Source: JALORV01 sp963769745
GTDB taxonomy: Bacteria > Pseudomonadota > Gammaproteobacteria > Burkholderiales > Burkholderiaceae_F
Direction of reading: 5' to 3'
Assembly (NCBI GenBank): GCA_963769745.1
Contig: CAVYNB010000041.1
Location: 67,519-131,518, forward strand
Length of the DNA: 64,000 nt
Positions 35,154 through 44,262 of the stretch are shown one piece after another. Made by a program: the position numbers and the translations under genes. Every line of letters begins with the position of its first letter. The first letter of the stretch is position 1. Below the pieces are notes generated by a model that saw only the letters and a program-made list of their open reading frames with translations, was not told the DNA's origin and ran no database searches.

Positions 35154-35824
35154 CCTCGCGGTTCGTGCAGGATCAGCCGGAACGCCGCGGGCTGCGGGGC
35201 TCGATGCTGCGTCGACTCGTTCCCCGAGATCGCCGCTTCTACCCGTTGTTCAACCGGCAGGCGCAGTTGTGCGTTGAAGGCCTGACCGCGCTGGCGGATC
35301 TGCTCGCGGATGTGCGCGATCCCCACGGCCGGGTGCGCGATGTCGAGGCCATCGAGAAGCGCGGCGACGGCGTCGTCGCCGAAACATTGGCGTTGCTGCA
35401 CCGCTCGTGGCTGCCGCCGTTTCCCCGTCTGGCGATCCACGCACTCATCAACCGCCTGGACGACATCCTTGACCTGGCCGAAGACGTCGCGCAGTCACTG
35501 CACCTGTATCACGTGACGGCGATGACGGCGGAGGGCCGCCGGCTGGCGGAACTTGCGGTGCAAAGCGCCGGCACGCTCGAGCGCGCCGTGGCCGGCCTGG
35601 AAGCGCCGGGCGACGGTAGCGTGGTCCTCGCGCTGTGCGAGGAAGTGAACTCCCTCGAAGCGCAGGCCGATCATGTGTTCCGTGCCGCCATGTCGCGGCT
35701 GTTTCGCGAAGAGCCCGACACGCGCCAGCTCGTCAAGCTCAAGGCGATCTACGAGTTGCTCGAGGAACTCACGGACAAGTGCAAGAACGCGGCAGCCGAG
35801 GTCCAGGCGCTGGCGTTGCGTTAG
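35150..35824 (+). CDS. DUF47 (PhoU-like, Pit accessory) family protein
   Basis: A 224-aa all-helical protein. The conserved core begins MLRRLVPRDRRFYPLFNRQA, and a second ATG at 35204 would start just there. It continues through VEAIEKRGDGVV and KAIYELLEELTDKCKNAAAE, typical of DUF47/TIGR00153. Such proteins usually sit directly upstream of a Pit phosphate permease and modulate it. Here no pit gene follows. The gene overlaps the dnaB stop (ATGA) and is followed by a DUF456 gene. Confidence 0.85.
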   Translation: MTSRFVQDQPERRGLRGSMLRRLVPRDRRFYPLFNRQAQLCVEGLTALADLLADVRDPHGRVRDVEAIEKRGDGVVAETLALLHRSWLPPFPRLAIHALINRLDDILDLAEDVAQSLHLYHVTAMTAEGRRLAELAVQSAGTLERAVAGLEAPGDGSVVLALCEEVNSLEAQADHVFRAAMSRLFREEPDTRQLVKLKAIYELLEELTDKCKNAAAEVQALALR

Positions 35825-35836
35825 GACGGTCGCGCC

Positions 35837-36316
35837 GTGACCGTCGCTCTGTGGATACTGGCTGTCGTGCTGATCGTCGTCGGAGTGGCCGGCACCTTTT
35901 TGCCGGCGCTGCCCGGCATTCCCCTGATCTTCGGCGGAGTGCTGCTGGCGGCCTGGATCGATGACTTCCAGCGCATACCGGGCTGGGTCATCGGCGTGCT
36001 GGCCGTGCTGGCGGTGATCGGCATCGCCGTCGACTACGTTGCGGCAGCACTGTCGGCGCGCCGCATCGGCGCGAGCCGACAGGGCATCATCGGCGCGGCC
36101 ATCGGCACTCTGGCCGGCATCTTCACCGGACTCTGGGGCCTGCTGTTCATGCCACTGGTCGGTGCGGCCATCGGCGAGTACCTTGCTCATCAGGACGCGC
36201 TGCGCGCCGGCAAGGTGGGCATCGCGACCTGGTTCGGCCTGTTGATCGGTACCGCAATCAAGATCGCGGTGGCGTTCACGATGATCGGTGTCGCGGTCGC
36301 GGCATTGCTGATCTGA
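35837..36316 (+). CDS. DUF456 family membrane protein
   Basis: A 159-aa very hydrophobic protein with about four membrane helices and Gly-rich GxxxG patches such as GAAIGTLAGIFTGLWGLLFM. The N-terminal ILAVVLIVVGVAGTFLPALP followed by GIPLIFGG is the DUF456 signature. Function is unknown. GTG at 35837 is the start; the gene follows DUF47 by 12 nt and so is probably cotranscribed. Confidence 0.85.
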   Translation: MTVALWILAVVLIVVGVAGTFLPALPGIPLIFGGVLLAAWIDDFQRIPGWVIGVLAVLAVIGIAVDYVAAALSARRIGASRQGIIGAAIGTLAGIFTGLWGLLFMPLVGAAIGEYLAHQDALRAGKVGIATWFGLLIGTAIKIAVAFTMIGVAVAALLI

Positions 36317-36361
36317 AGTGCCGGCTCACCAGATCAACCGCTCGATGCCGGAAGGACGACC

Positions 36362-37567
36362 TTGCTGCGCTTTCTGACGCTGCTGGGGGCGGTGCTGGCC
36401 GTGGCCGGATGTACGGGCCTGACGCGCAATCCCGTTCCGCTGGCCGATGGCGCGCGCGCCACGATTCCCGATATGCCAGTCGTGCGGGGCTGGGCCGCCG
36501 TGCCCAGCGAGGCGATGGAGCGCGACTTCGCGCTGTCGTTCAAGCAGGAAAAACCGGGCACTTTCGCGCGCCGCGCGGATGGCCGGGTCGTCTATCCGCA
36601 GCTCGCCATTTCGGGCGGTGGCCCCAACGGAGCCTTCGGCGCCGGCTTCCTCAAGGGATGGTCGGAAAGCGGCAAGCGACCGGTCTTCAAGATCGTCACC
36701 GGTGTTTCCACGGGCGCCATGATGGCGCCCTTCGCTTTTCTCGGGGCCGAGTTCGACGACCGGATGAAGCACTTCTACACGACCACGGCCACGCAGGACG
36801 TCTTCTCGATGCCGCGTTCCCTGGTGCTGCAGGTCCTGCGTGGCGAGGCCGTCGCCGACTCGGCGCCCCTGGCGCGGCTCATCGCCAACGACCTCGACAT
36901 GGCGATGCTGAATCGAATCGCGGCAGCGCATGCCGAGGGTCGACGGCTTTACATCGGCACCGTCGACCTGGATGCGCAGCGCTTCGTCATCTGGAACATG
37001 GGGCTCATTGCCCAGGCCGGAACGCCGCAGGCGCTCCAGCTCTTCCGCGATGTGGTGCTCGCGTCGGCATCGGTGCCACTGGCAGTGCAGCCGGTGCTGT
37101 TCGAGGTCGATGTCGACGGCCGACGCTACGACGAGATGCACGTCGACGGTGCCGTTGGCTTTCGCGTGTTCTACAACGGCGGACTGTTCCGGACGTCCAT
37201 CGTGCGCCAGCGCGAACTGCCGACGCCCACTTACGAGGATGTCTACATCATCCACAACGGCCAGCTGTCACCGCAGGCCGAGCACACCGACCGCACGCTG
37301 CGAACTATCGGCCACCGCACGCTGCGCGCGCTGTCGCTGGGGGCGACGTCGGGCGATCTGTTCCGTATCTATGTGGCCACGAGTGCCGAGGATGCCGGAT
37401 TCCACTGGGTCACGATGCCCGACGGGGTCGAAGTACGTGGCGACGAACTGTTCGATCCCGCGAAGATGCAGGAGCTGTTCGCGCTCGGTTATCGCATGGC
37501 ACGCGATGGGCCGCGCTGGGAAACTCTTCCGCCGGGCTACGAGCGCGTGCGGGACGCCAGCAAGTAG
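36362..37567 (+). CDS. Patatin-like phospholipase lipoprotein (first copy)
   Basis: A 401-aa putative lipoprotein lipase. A signal peptide ends in lipobox LAVAGC (Cys at residue 17). The patatin fold shows the oxyanion loop ISGGGPNGAFGAGFLKG, the nucleophile elbow GVSTGAM (catalytic Ser) and the catalytic Asp in HVDGAV. The start is TTG at 36362, with GAAGGA (36351-36356) correctly spaced. A close paralogue lies at 62297-63628 on the other strand. It converges with phoH, whose stop is 6 nt away. Substrate unknown; envelope phospholipids are plausible. Confidence 0.88.
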   Translation: MLRFLTLLGAVLAVAGCTGLTRNPVPLADGARATIPDMPVVRGWAAVPSEAMERDFALSFKQEKPGTFARRADGRVVYPQLAISGGGPNGAFGAGFLKGWSESGKRPVFKIVTGVSTGAMMAPFAFLGAEFDDRMKHFYTTTATQDVFSMPRSLVLQVLRGEAVADSAPLARLIANDLDMAMLNRIAAAHAEGRRLYIGTVDLDAQRFVIWNMGLIAQAGTPQALQLFRDVVLASASVPLAVQPVLFEVDVDGRRYDEMHVDGAVGFRVFYNGGLFRTSIVRQRELPTPTYEDVYIIHNGQLSPQAEHTDRTLRTIGHRTLRALSLGATSGDLFRIYVATSAEDAGFHWVTMPDGVEVRGDELFDPAKMQELFALGYRMARDGPRWETLPPGYERVRDASK

Positions 37568-37573
37568 CGGTGT

Positions 37574-39163
37574 CTACAACACCTCAGCCGCATGGTCGGC
37601 CAGCCGCGAGCGCTCGCCTCGCTGCAGAGTCACATGGCCCGAGTGCAGCCAGCCCTTGAAGCGATCGACCACATAGGTCAGGCCTGACGATCCCTCGGTG
37701 AGGTAGGGCGTGTCGATCTGCGCGATGTTGCCGAGGCAGACGACCTTGGTGCCGGGCCCGGCGCGCGTGATCAGCGTCTTCATCTGCTTCGGCGTCAGGT
37801 TCTGCGCCTCGTCGATGATCAGGTACTTGTTGATGAAGGTGCGGCCACGCATGAAGTTGAGCGACTTGATGCGGATGCGCGTGCGGATCAGGTCATTGGT
37901 CGCGGCGCGGCCCCACTCGCCGGCCGCGTCGTCGGTCTTGTTCAGCACCTCGAGGTTGTCTTCGAGTGCGCCCATCCACGGCGCCATCTTTTCTTCCTCG
38001 GTGCCGGGCAGGAAGCCGATGTCCTCGCCGACCGGCACCGTCGCGCGGGTGACGATGATCTCGGCGAAACGCTTGGTCTCCAGCGTCTGCGACAGGCCGG
38101 CAGCCAGCGCCAGCAGCGTCTTGCCGGTGCCCGCCTGCCCGATCAGCGTGACGAAGTCGCACTCGGGATCCATCAGCAGGTTGAGAGCGAAACTCTGCTC
38201 GCGATTGCGGGCGGTCACTCCCCAGACGGCGTTCTTCGCATGGGTGTAGTCACGCAGTACCCGCAGCACCGCCGTCTTGCCGCGGATCTCGCGCACCTGG
38301 GCGTAGAAGCTGGTCCCGTTCTCAAGGAACACGAACTGGTTCACCAGCAGGTCGCCGACGATCGGGCCTGAGATGCGGTAGTAGGTGAAGCCGCCGGACT
38401 GCCACGACTCCATGCCCTTGCCGTTCTTTTCCCAGAAGTTCGCCGGCAGCTGGGCGACGCCGGTGTAAAGGATGTCGGTGTCCTCGAGCACCTTGTCGTT
38501 GTAGTAGTCCTCGGCCGGCAGTCCGAGCGCGCGCGCCTTGATGCGCATGTTGATGTCCTTCGACACCAGCACGACATCGCGCTCGATATGCTTGTTCTTG
38601 AGCGCATTCACGACACCGAGGATCTGGTTGTCGGCCTTCCCGGCCGGCAGGCTTGCGGGCAGCGCCGCGTCGAATGCCTGGGTCTGGAAAAACAGCCGCC
38701 CCGCAGCATCCTTGTTGCCGAGTGCGCTCAACGGTATGCCGTCTTCGATCGGCGTCTTGCACGACGCCACCAGCGCGTCGAGCGTGCGCGAGACCTGGCG
38801 CGCGCTGCGCGCCACTTCCGACATGCCTTTCTTGTGCGAGTCGAGTTCCTCCAGCGTCATCATCGGCAGGAAGACGTCGTGCTCCTCGAAGCGGAAGAGG
38901 CTCGTCGAGTCGTGCATCAGCACATTGGTATCGACGACGAAGAGCTTCGGGCGCTCGTTCGTACGGGGCTTCTTGCCGTTGCTGCGTGGCTTCGATTCGA
39001 CCACCGCCAGTCGCGTCGCGAGGGTGGGGCGCGTTGGTGCAGACGGCTCCGGCGCGCGGGCCACGGGGACCGGCAGGCTGGCGGTCCGCTCAGGGCGGGC
39101 CGGTTCGGAGGGAATGGCAACGAGCAGGGTGGCGGGCTTGGTCGGAGCTTTCGGCAGGGGCAT
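37574..39163 (-). CDS. PIN domain plus PhoH-like ATPase
   Basis: A 529-aa fusion (PhoH2 type) of an N-terminal PIN ribonuclease domain (LFVVDTNVLMHDSTSLFRFE, acidic residues conserved) and a C-terminal PhoH helicase-like ATPase with Walker A GQAGTGKTLLALAAG and Walker B YLIIDEAQNLTPKQMKTLI. PhoH2 proteins elsewhere are RNA helicase/RNases. The ATG at 39163 (MPLPKAPTKPATLL) is preferred; the frame is open to an ATG at 39259 but that overlaps bcp by 41 nt. A Pro/Ala-rich spacer of about 70 residues precedes the PIN domain. Confidence 0.92.
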   Translation of the reverse strand: MPLPKAPTKPATLLVAIPSEPARPERTASLPVPVARAPEPSAPTRPTLATRLAVVESKPRSNGKKPRTNERPKLFVVDTNVLMHDSTSLFRFEEHDVFLPMMTLEELDSHKKGMSEVARSARQVSRTLDALVASCKTPIEDGIPLSALGNKDAAGRLFFQTQAFDAALPASLPAGKADNQILGVVNALKNKHIERDVVLVSKDINMRIKARALGLPAEDYYNDKVLEDTDILYTGVAQLPANFWEKNGKGMESWQSGGFTYYRISGPIVGDLLVNQFVFLENGTSFYAQVREIRGKTAVLRVLRDYTHAKNAVWGVTARNREQSFALNLLMDPECDFVTLIGQAGTGKTLLALAAGLSQTLETKRFAEIIVTRATVPVGEDIGFLPGTEEEKMAPWMGALEDNLEVLNKTDDAAGEWGRAATNDLIRTRIRIKSLNFMRGRTFINKYLIIDEAQNLTPKQMKTLITRAGPGTKVVCLGNIAQIDTPYLTEGSSGLTYVVDRFKGWLHSGHVTLQRGERSRLADHAAEVL

Positions 39164-39218
39164 CAGAGGGGCGGCAGAGCCGTGAGGGGGAATCGGGGTT
39201 GCGCTGGCAGCAATGCGG

Positions 39219-39683
39219 TCAGGCGATCGACTGGACGAAGGCGAGCACATCGGCGACATGGTTCGGCACCTTCACGCCGCGCCATTCGCGCCGCAGCACG
39301 CCGGCGGCGTCGATCACGAAGGTGCTGCGCTCGATCCCGCGCACCTGCTTGCCGTACATGTTCTTCATCTTCATCACGCCGAACTGCTGGCACAGCGACT
39401 CGTCCGGGTCGGAGATCAGTTCGAAGGGGAATCCCATCTTCGCCTTGAATCCGTCGTGCGACTTGATGCTGTCGCGCGATATGCCCAGCACGATGGCCCC
39501 CGCGCGCTTGAACTTGGCGTGACTGGCAGCGAAGTCGACGCCCTCGGTGGTGCATCCCGGGGTGTTGTCCTTGGGATAAAAGTACAGGACCACGATGCTG
39601 CCCTTCAAGGCAGACAGCCGGATCTCGCCGGCGGTGGACATCGCCTGGAAGTCGGGTACCTTTTTGTCGAGGGAAATGGTCAC
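39219..39683 (-). CDS. bcp: Thioredoxin-dependent peroxiredoxin (Bcp/PrxQ)
   Basis: Reduces hydroperoxides using thioredoxin; 154 aa. The peroxidatic Cys lies in YPKDNTPGCTTEGVDF (near residue 44). A second Cys in DESLCQQFGV (near residue 97) lies outside the classical position five residues after the first and may or may not be resolving. GTG at 39683 starts the protein with VTISLDKKVPDFQAMSTAGE. It lies between the Mth938-type gene and phoH in one minus-strand operon. Confidence 0.95.
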   Translation of the reverse strand: MTISLDKKVPDFQAMSTAGEIRLSALKGSIVVLYFYPKDNTPGCTTEGVDFAASHAKFKRAGAIVLGISRDSIKSHDGFKAKMGFPFELISDPDESLCQQFGVMKMKNMYGKQVRGIERSTFVIDAAGVLRREWRGVKVPNHVADVLAFVQSIA

Positions 39684-39690
39684 GGATGCC

Positions 39691-40065
39691 TCAGTCGTCG
39701 AGGAGCAGGGCTGCCAGCACTTTGCGGCCCTCGCCCATCAGGATGTTGTAGGTCCGGCAGGCGGCCTGCGAGGTCATCGACTCGCAGCCGATTCGTGCGT
39801 CGGTGAGCGGCCTTAGCAGCCGCGGGTGCGGAAACCGCTGGCGCATTCCCGTGCCGAGCAGCACGAGTTCGGGAGCGCGGTCGCGCAGCCGGGCGAAGTC
39901 GTCAGCAGTCAGGGACTCGAAACCGGCAACATCCCACGGCTCGACCGGACGATCGGGCGCGATGAGCAGCGGGCAGGAATGGCGAATCTGGTTGACTTCA
40001 ATGAAGCCGGAGCCGTAGGCGGTAACCGTGTTGAGCGCTGTCGGTGAGTCCGCGTGCAGTTTCAA
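39691..40065 (-). CDS. Mth938-like domain (DUF498/NDUFAF3-type) protein
   Basis: A 124-aa protein with the conserved GSGFIEVNQIRHSCPLLIAP, ELVLLGTGMRQRFPHPRLLR and MTSQAACRTYNILMGEGRKV, which define the Mth938 domain family. Its role in bacteria is uncertain. TTG at 40065 is the likely start: it reads MKLHADSPTALNTVTAYG and has GGAG (40070-40073) 4 nt upstream. The frame is open much further upstream without family similarity. It heads the bcp-phoH operon, behind a TATAAT box on the minus strand. Confidence 0.85.
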   Translation of the reverse strand: MKLHADSPTALNTVTAYGSGFIEVNQIRHSCPLLIAPDRPVEPWDVAGFESLTADDFARLRDRAPELVLLGTGMRQRFPHPRLLRPLTDARIGCESMTSQAACRTYNILMGEGRKVLAALLLDD

Positions 40066-40129
40066 TTCGCTCCGGGCTTCCTTGCGATCGACCGCGGGCC
40101 GCGGATCGATGCGAGAACAGTTCGGGTAC

Positions 40130-40156
40130 ATTATAGGCACACGTTGCGCCGCACAA
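40130..40156 (-). promoter_or_regulatory. Putative promoter of the Mth938-bcp-phoH operon
   Basis: On the minus strand, a perfect -10 TATAAT (40130-40135) has a -35-like TTGTGC (40151-40156) 15 nt upstream, slightly short of optimal spacing. It lies in the 172-nt divergent gap between this operon and alaC. Confidence 0.55.
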
Positions 40157-40237
40157 GCGAGAGCTATCTGACTGGAAATCGCACCGGCGTGTTCGGTTTG
40201 CGGCGCCTTTGCAACACAGTGTCCGAGGTCCGGGGAG

Positions 40238-41452
40238 ATGGTCGAGTTTCCGCGCATCAAGCGCCTGCCGCCGTATGTCTTCAACATCACAGGTGAGTTG
40301 AAGATGGCCGCGCGTCGTCGCGGCGAAGACATCATCGACATGAGCATGGGTAATCCGGATGGACCCACGCCCAGGCACATCGTCGACAAGCTGGTCGAAG
40401 CGGCACAGCGGCAGGATACCCATGGATACTCGGTGTCCAAGGGCATTCCCCGGCTGCGGCGCGCCATCACCAACTGGTACCAGACGCGCTACGGCATTGA
40501 ATTCGACCCGGACTCCGAGGCGATCGTCACGATCGGTTCGAAGGAGGGACTGGCACACCTGATGCTCGCCACGCTCGATCGCGGCGACACCGTGCTGGTA
40601 CCGAACCCGAGCTACCCGATCCACATCTACGGCGCGATCATCGCCGGCGCCGACATCCGTTCCGTGCGCATGGACGGCGGCGTCGACTTCTTCGCCGAAC
40701 TCGAGCGCGCGATCCGCGAGTCGCTGCCCAAGCCGAAGATGATGATCCTCGGCTTTCCCAGCAATCCGACCGCGCAGTGCGTCGACCTCGAGTTCTTCCG
40801 CCGCGTGATTGCGCTCGCCCGCGAGCACGGCATCTACGTCGTGCACGACCTGGCCTATGCCGACATCACCTTCGACGGCTTCCGCGCCCCTTCCATCATG
40901 GAGGTCGACGGCGCGCGCGAGGTGGCGGTCGAGTTCTTCACGATGAGCAAGAGCTACAACATGGCCGGTTGGCGCATCGGCTTCATGGTCGGCAACAAGG
41001 ACCTCGTGTCGGCGCTCGCGCGTATCAAGAGTTATCACGACTACGGCACCTTCACGCCGATCCAGGTTGCATCGATCGCCGCGCTCGAGGGGCCGCAGGA
41101 CTGCGTCGAGGAGATCCGCCGCGAGTACCAGCGGCGCCGCGACGTGCTCGCGCGCGGACTGCACGAGGCGGGATGGATGGTCGACGTGCCCAAGGCTTCG
41201 ATGTACATCTGGGCGAAGATCCCGGAGCCGTACCGGGATATGGGATCGCTCGAATTCGCCAAGAAGGTGCTGGCCGATGCCAAGGTGGCCGTGTCGCCCG
41301 GAATCGGCTTCGGCGACTATGGTGACACCCACGTGCGCTTTGCCTTGATAGAAAATGAACACCGCATCAAGCAGGCGGTGCGTGGCATCAAGGACATGTT
41401 GCGCAAGGATGGCCTGCTGGTTCCGCGCGTTCCCGACAAGGCTGCGGCGTAA
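40238..41452 (+). CDS. alaC: Alanine transaminase-type class I aminotransferase
   Basis: PLP enzyme of fold type I, 404 aa. The start EFPRIKRLPPYVFNITGELK and the PLP-lysine region FTMSKSYNMAGWRIGFMVGN match AlaC/YfdZ-type glutamate-pyruvate aminotransferases. VPNPSYPIHIYGAIIAGAD and ILGFPSNPTAQCVDLEFF are also typical. In betaproteobacteria this gene regularly precedes hom and thrC. Exact amino-donor preference cannot be fixed by sequence. GGGGAG lies just before the ATG. Confidence 0.9.
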   Translation: MVEFPRIKRLPPYVFNITGELKMAARRRGEDIIDMSMGNPDGPTPRHIVDKLVEAAQRQDTHGYSVSKGIPRLRRAITNWYQTRYGIEFDPDSEAIVTIGSKEGLAHLMLATLDRGDTVLVPNPSYPIHIYGAIIAGADIRSVRMDGGVDFFAELERAIRESLPKPKMMILGFPSNPTAQCVDLEFFRRVIALAREHGIYVVHDLAYADITFDGFRAPSIMEVDGAREVAVEFFTMSKSYNMAGWRIGFMVGNKDLVSALARIKSYHDYGTFTPIQVASIAALEGPQDCVEEIRREYQRRRDVLARGLHEAGWMVDVPKASMYIWAKIPEPYRDMGSLEFAKKVLADAKVAVSPGIGFGDYGDTHVRFALIENEHRIKQAVRGIKDMLRKDGLLVPRVPDKAAA

Positions 41453-41503
41453 GCCGATCCCTGAACCCTCCGGCGCCTGCGTGCGTCGCCTGGCCACATT
41501 ACG

Positions 41504-42814
41504 ATGAATCCGATCAAGGTCGGTCTGCTCGGACTGGGCACCGTTGGCCGCGGCACGTACAGCGTGCTCCGGCGCAATCAGCATGAGATCACCCGGCGTG
41601 CCGGCCGCGGTATCGAGATCGCGGCCGTTGCGGTTCGCGATGCCGCCAAGGCGCGCACCTTTCTCGGCGGCGATCTGCCGATCACGACGGATCCCCTCGA
41701 CGTGGTCCGGCGACCGGACATCGACATCGTGGTGGAACTGATCGGCGGCTACGAGCCGGCGCGCTCGCTGGTGCTCGAGGCGATCGCGCTCGGCAAGCAT
41801 GTCGTCACGGCGAACAAGGCACTGCTCGCGCGCCACGGGAACGAGATCTTCGAGGCGGCGCGAGCGCGCGGCGTGATGGTCGCCTTCGAGGCGGCGGTAG
41901 CCGGTGGCATTCCGATCATCAAGGCCCTGCGCGAAGGACTGACCGCCAACCGCATCGAGTGGCTCGCCGGCATCATCAACGGCACCAGCAATTTCATCCT
42001 GTCCGAAATGCGCTCGGGCGGACAGCCGTTCGAGGTCGTGCTGGCTGAAGCGCAGCGGCTCGGGTATGCGGAAGCCGATCCCACGTTCGACATCGAGGGG
42101 ATTGATGCTGCCCACAAGCTGACGCTGCTGGCCGCGATTGCCTTCGGCGTGCCGATCAGGTTCGAGGCGGCCTACACGGAGGGTATTGCGCACCTGGCCG
42201 CCGCCGACATCAAGTACGCCGAGCAGCTCGGCTACCGCATCAAGCTGCTCGGCATCGCAAAGCGCACTGCACAGGGCATCGAACTGCGCGTCCATCCGAC
42301 GCTGGTACCGATGCAGCGCCTCATCGCCAGCGTCGAAGGGGCGATGAACGCCATCCTCGTCAAGGGCGACGCAGTGGGCACGACGCTGTACTACGGTCCG
42401 GGCGCGGGTTCGGAGCCGACTGCATCGGCCGTGATCGCCGACCTCGTCGACGTGACGCGCATGCTGACCGCGGACCCGGAAAATCATGTCCCGCACCTGG
42501 CATTCCAGGCCGATGCGATGGCCACGGTGCCGTGGCTCACGATCGAGGACACGATCACGTCGTACTACTTCCGCATGCGTGTCGCGGACCAGCCCGGAGT
42601 CCTGGCGGACATCACGCGCATCCTGGCCGATGGCCGCATCTCGATCAACGCGCTGTTCCAGCGCGAGCCGTCGGAAGGCGAGAACCAGACCGACATCATC
42701 ATGCTGACGCACGATGCGGTGGAGCGCGAAGTCAATGCCGCATTGCGCCGGATCGAGGCCCTGCCGACCGTGCTCGCGCCGGTGATCCGCATTCGCCAGG
42801 AAGAGCTGCTGTAG
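41504..42814 (+). CDS. hom: Homoserine dehydrogenase
   Basis: NAD(P)H-dependent reduction of aspartate semialdehyde to homoserine, the branch point to threonine and methionine. The 436-aa product begins with the Rossmann motif GLLGLGTVGRGTY and carries the catalytic region AGIINGTSNFILSEM with the GYAEADPTFDIEGIDAAHKL signature. A C-terminal ACT domain (about 350-430, RVADQPGVLADITRILADGR) suggests feedback control by threonine. No aspartokinase domain is fused. thrC follows. Confidence 0.97.
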   Translation: MNPIKVGLLGLGTVGRGTYSVLRRNQHEITRRAGRGIEIAAVAVRDAAKARTFLGGDLPITTDPLDVVRRPDIDIVVELIGGYEPARSLVLEAIALGKHVVTANKALLARHGNEIFEAARARGVMVAFEAAVAGGIPIIKALREGLTANRIEWLAGIINGTSNFILSEMRSGGQPFEVVLAEAQRLGYAEADPTFDIEGIDAAHKLTLLAAIAFGVPIRFEAAYTEGIAHLAAADIKYAEQLGYRIKLLGIAKRTAQGIELRVHPTLVPMQRLIASVEGAMNAILVKGDAVGTTLYYGPGAGSEPTASAVIADLVDVTRMLTADPENHVPHLAFQADAMATVPWLTIEDTITSYYFRMRVADQPGVLADITRILADGRISINALFQREPSEGENQTDIIMLTHDAVEREVNAALRRIEALPTVLAPVIRIRQEELL

Positions 42815-42825
42815 TGGCGGCGGGC

Positions 42826-44256
42826 ATGCGCTACGTCTCGACGCGCGGCCGCGCCCCCGAGCGTGGATTCACCGACATCCTGCTGTCGGGGCTCGCCGAT
42901 GATGGTGGCCTGTATGTTCCCGCGTACTACCCGCAGGTGACCCGCGCCGACCTGGATGCCTGGCGCACGCTGTCGTACGCGGAGCTCGCGGCCGAGATCA
43001 TCGGCCGGTATGCGACTGACATCGCGCCGGCGCGCCTGGCGCAGTTGTGCCATGCCACGTATTCGGCGTCGGTCTACAGCAATAGCCGTCCCGGAAGCGC
43101 TGCGAGCGATATCACGCCGCTGCGCTGGCTGGAACCCGGGCTGGCGCTGCTCGAACTGTCCAATGGGCCCACGCTCGCGTTCAAGGACATGGCGATGCAG
43201 CTGCTCGGTGCGCTGTTCGAGCATGTGCTCGCGGAGCGCGGCGGGCGGCTGAACATCCTCGGGGCGACGTCGGGCGACACCGGCTCGGCGGCCGAGTACG
43301 CGTTACGCGGACGGTCGGGCATCAATGTGTTCATGCTGTCGCCGCAGGGGCGCATGAGCGAATTCCAGCGCGCGCAGATGTACTCGCTGCAGGACGCGAA
43401 CATCCACAACCTGGCGGTCGCGGGCACGTTCGACGACTGCCAGGACCTGGTGAAGTCCGTCGCGGGAGACCTCGAGTTCAAGGCCCAATGGCACATCGGC
43501 AGCGTCAACTCGATCAACTGGGGTCGTATCGTCGCCCAGGTCGTCTACTACTTCCGCGGCTACCTCGCGGCGACGAGCCGCTCGGACGAGCGCGTCTCGT
43601 TCGCGGTGCCGTCGGGCAATTTCGGCAACATACTTTCCGGCTGGATCGCCCGCAAAATGGGACTGCCGATCGACAAGCTCGTGCTCGCCACCAACGAGAA
43701 CGACGTGCTCGACGAGTTCTTCCGCACCGGTCGCTATCGCGTGCGTGGCGGGGGCGAGACGCACGCAACGAGCAGCCCGTCGATGGACATCAGCAAGGCC
43801 TCCAACTTCGAGCGCTTCATGTTCGACATCGTCGGGCGCGATGCGGGCATCGTGCGCGAACTGTGGTGGGAGATCGACACGCGCGGCGAGTTCCACCTGG
43901 CGGGAACGCCATTTTTCGACGTCATCCGCTCGTGCGGCATGGTGTCGGGACGCAGCAACCATGTCGATCGCCTGCGCACGATCCGGCTGATCGAGCAGCG
44001 CCACGGCGTCGTGATCGATCCGCACACCGCGGACGGGGTCAAGGTCGCACTGGAACATCGCGACGCGCCCGTGCCGATGATCTGTCTCGAAACGGCGCTG
44101 CCGGCCAAGTTCGCTGAAACGATCGTCGAAGCGCTCGGACATCCGCCGGAGCGGCCGGCGGCCTTCGCCGGCATCGAAGCGCTGCCGCAGCGGGTCGAAA
44201 GCATCGGCGCCGACCCGCAGGTCATCAAGGCCCGTATCGCAGCTGCGTGCGGCTGA
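42826..44256 (+). CDS. thrC: Threonine synthase
   Basis: PLP enzyme that converts O-phosphohomoserine to threonine; 476 aa of the long type 1 form. The start MRYVSTRGRAPERGFTDILL is typical. The PLP lysine lies in GPTLAFKDMAMQLLG and the phosphate-binding loop in GATSGDTGSAAEYA. The ATG at 42826 is chosen; a GTG at 42814 overlapping the hom stop (TAGTG) would add four residues. hom and thrC form the threonine operon arm. Confidence 0.96.
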   Translation: MRYVSTRGRAPERGFTDILLSGLADDGGLYVPAYYPQVTRADLDAWRTLSYAELAAEIIGRYATDIAPARLAQLCHATYSASVYSNSRPGSAASDITPLRWLEPGLALLELSNGPTLAFKDMAMQLLGALFEHVLAERGGRLNILGATSGDTGSAAEYALRGRSGINVFMLSPQGRMSEFQRAQMYSLQDANIHNLAVAGTFDDCQDLVKSVAGDLEFKAQWHIGSVNSINWGRIVAQVVYYFRGYLAATSRSDERVSFAVPSGNFGNILSGWIARKMGLPIDKLVLATNENDVLDEFFRTGRYRVRGGGETHATSSPSMDISKASNFERFMFDIVGRDAGIVRELWWEIDTRGEFHLAGTPFFDVIRSCGMVSGRSNHVDRLRTIRLIEQRHGVVIDPHTADGVKVALEHRDAPVPMICLETALPAKFAETIVEALGHPPERPAAFAGIEALPQRVESIGADPQVIKARIAAACG

Positions 44257-44262
44257 GCGCGC

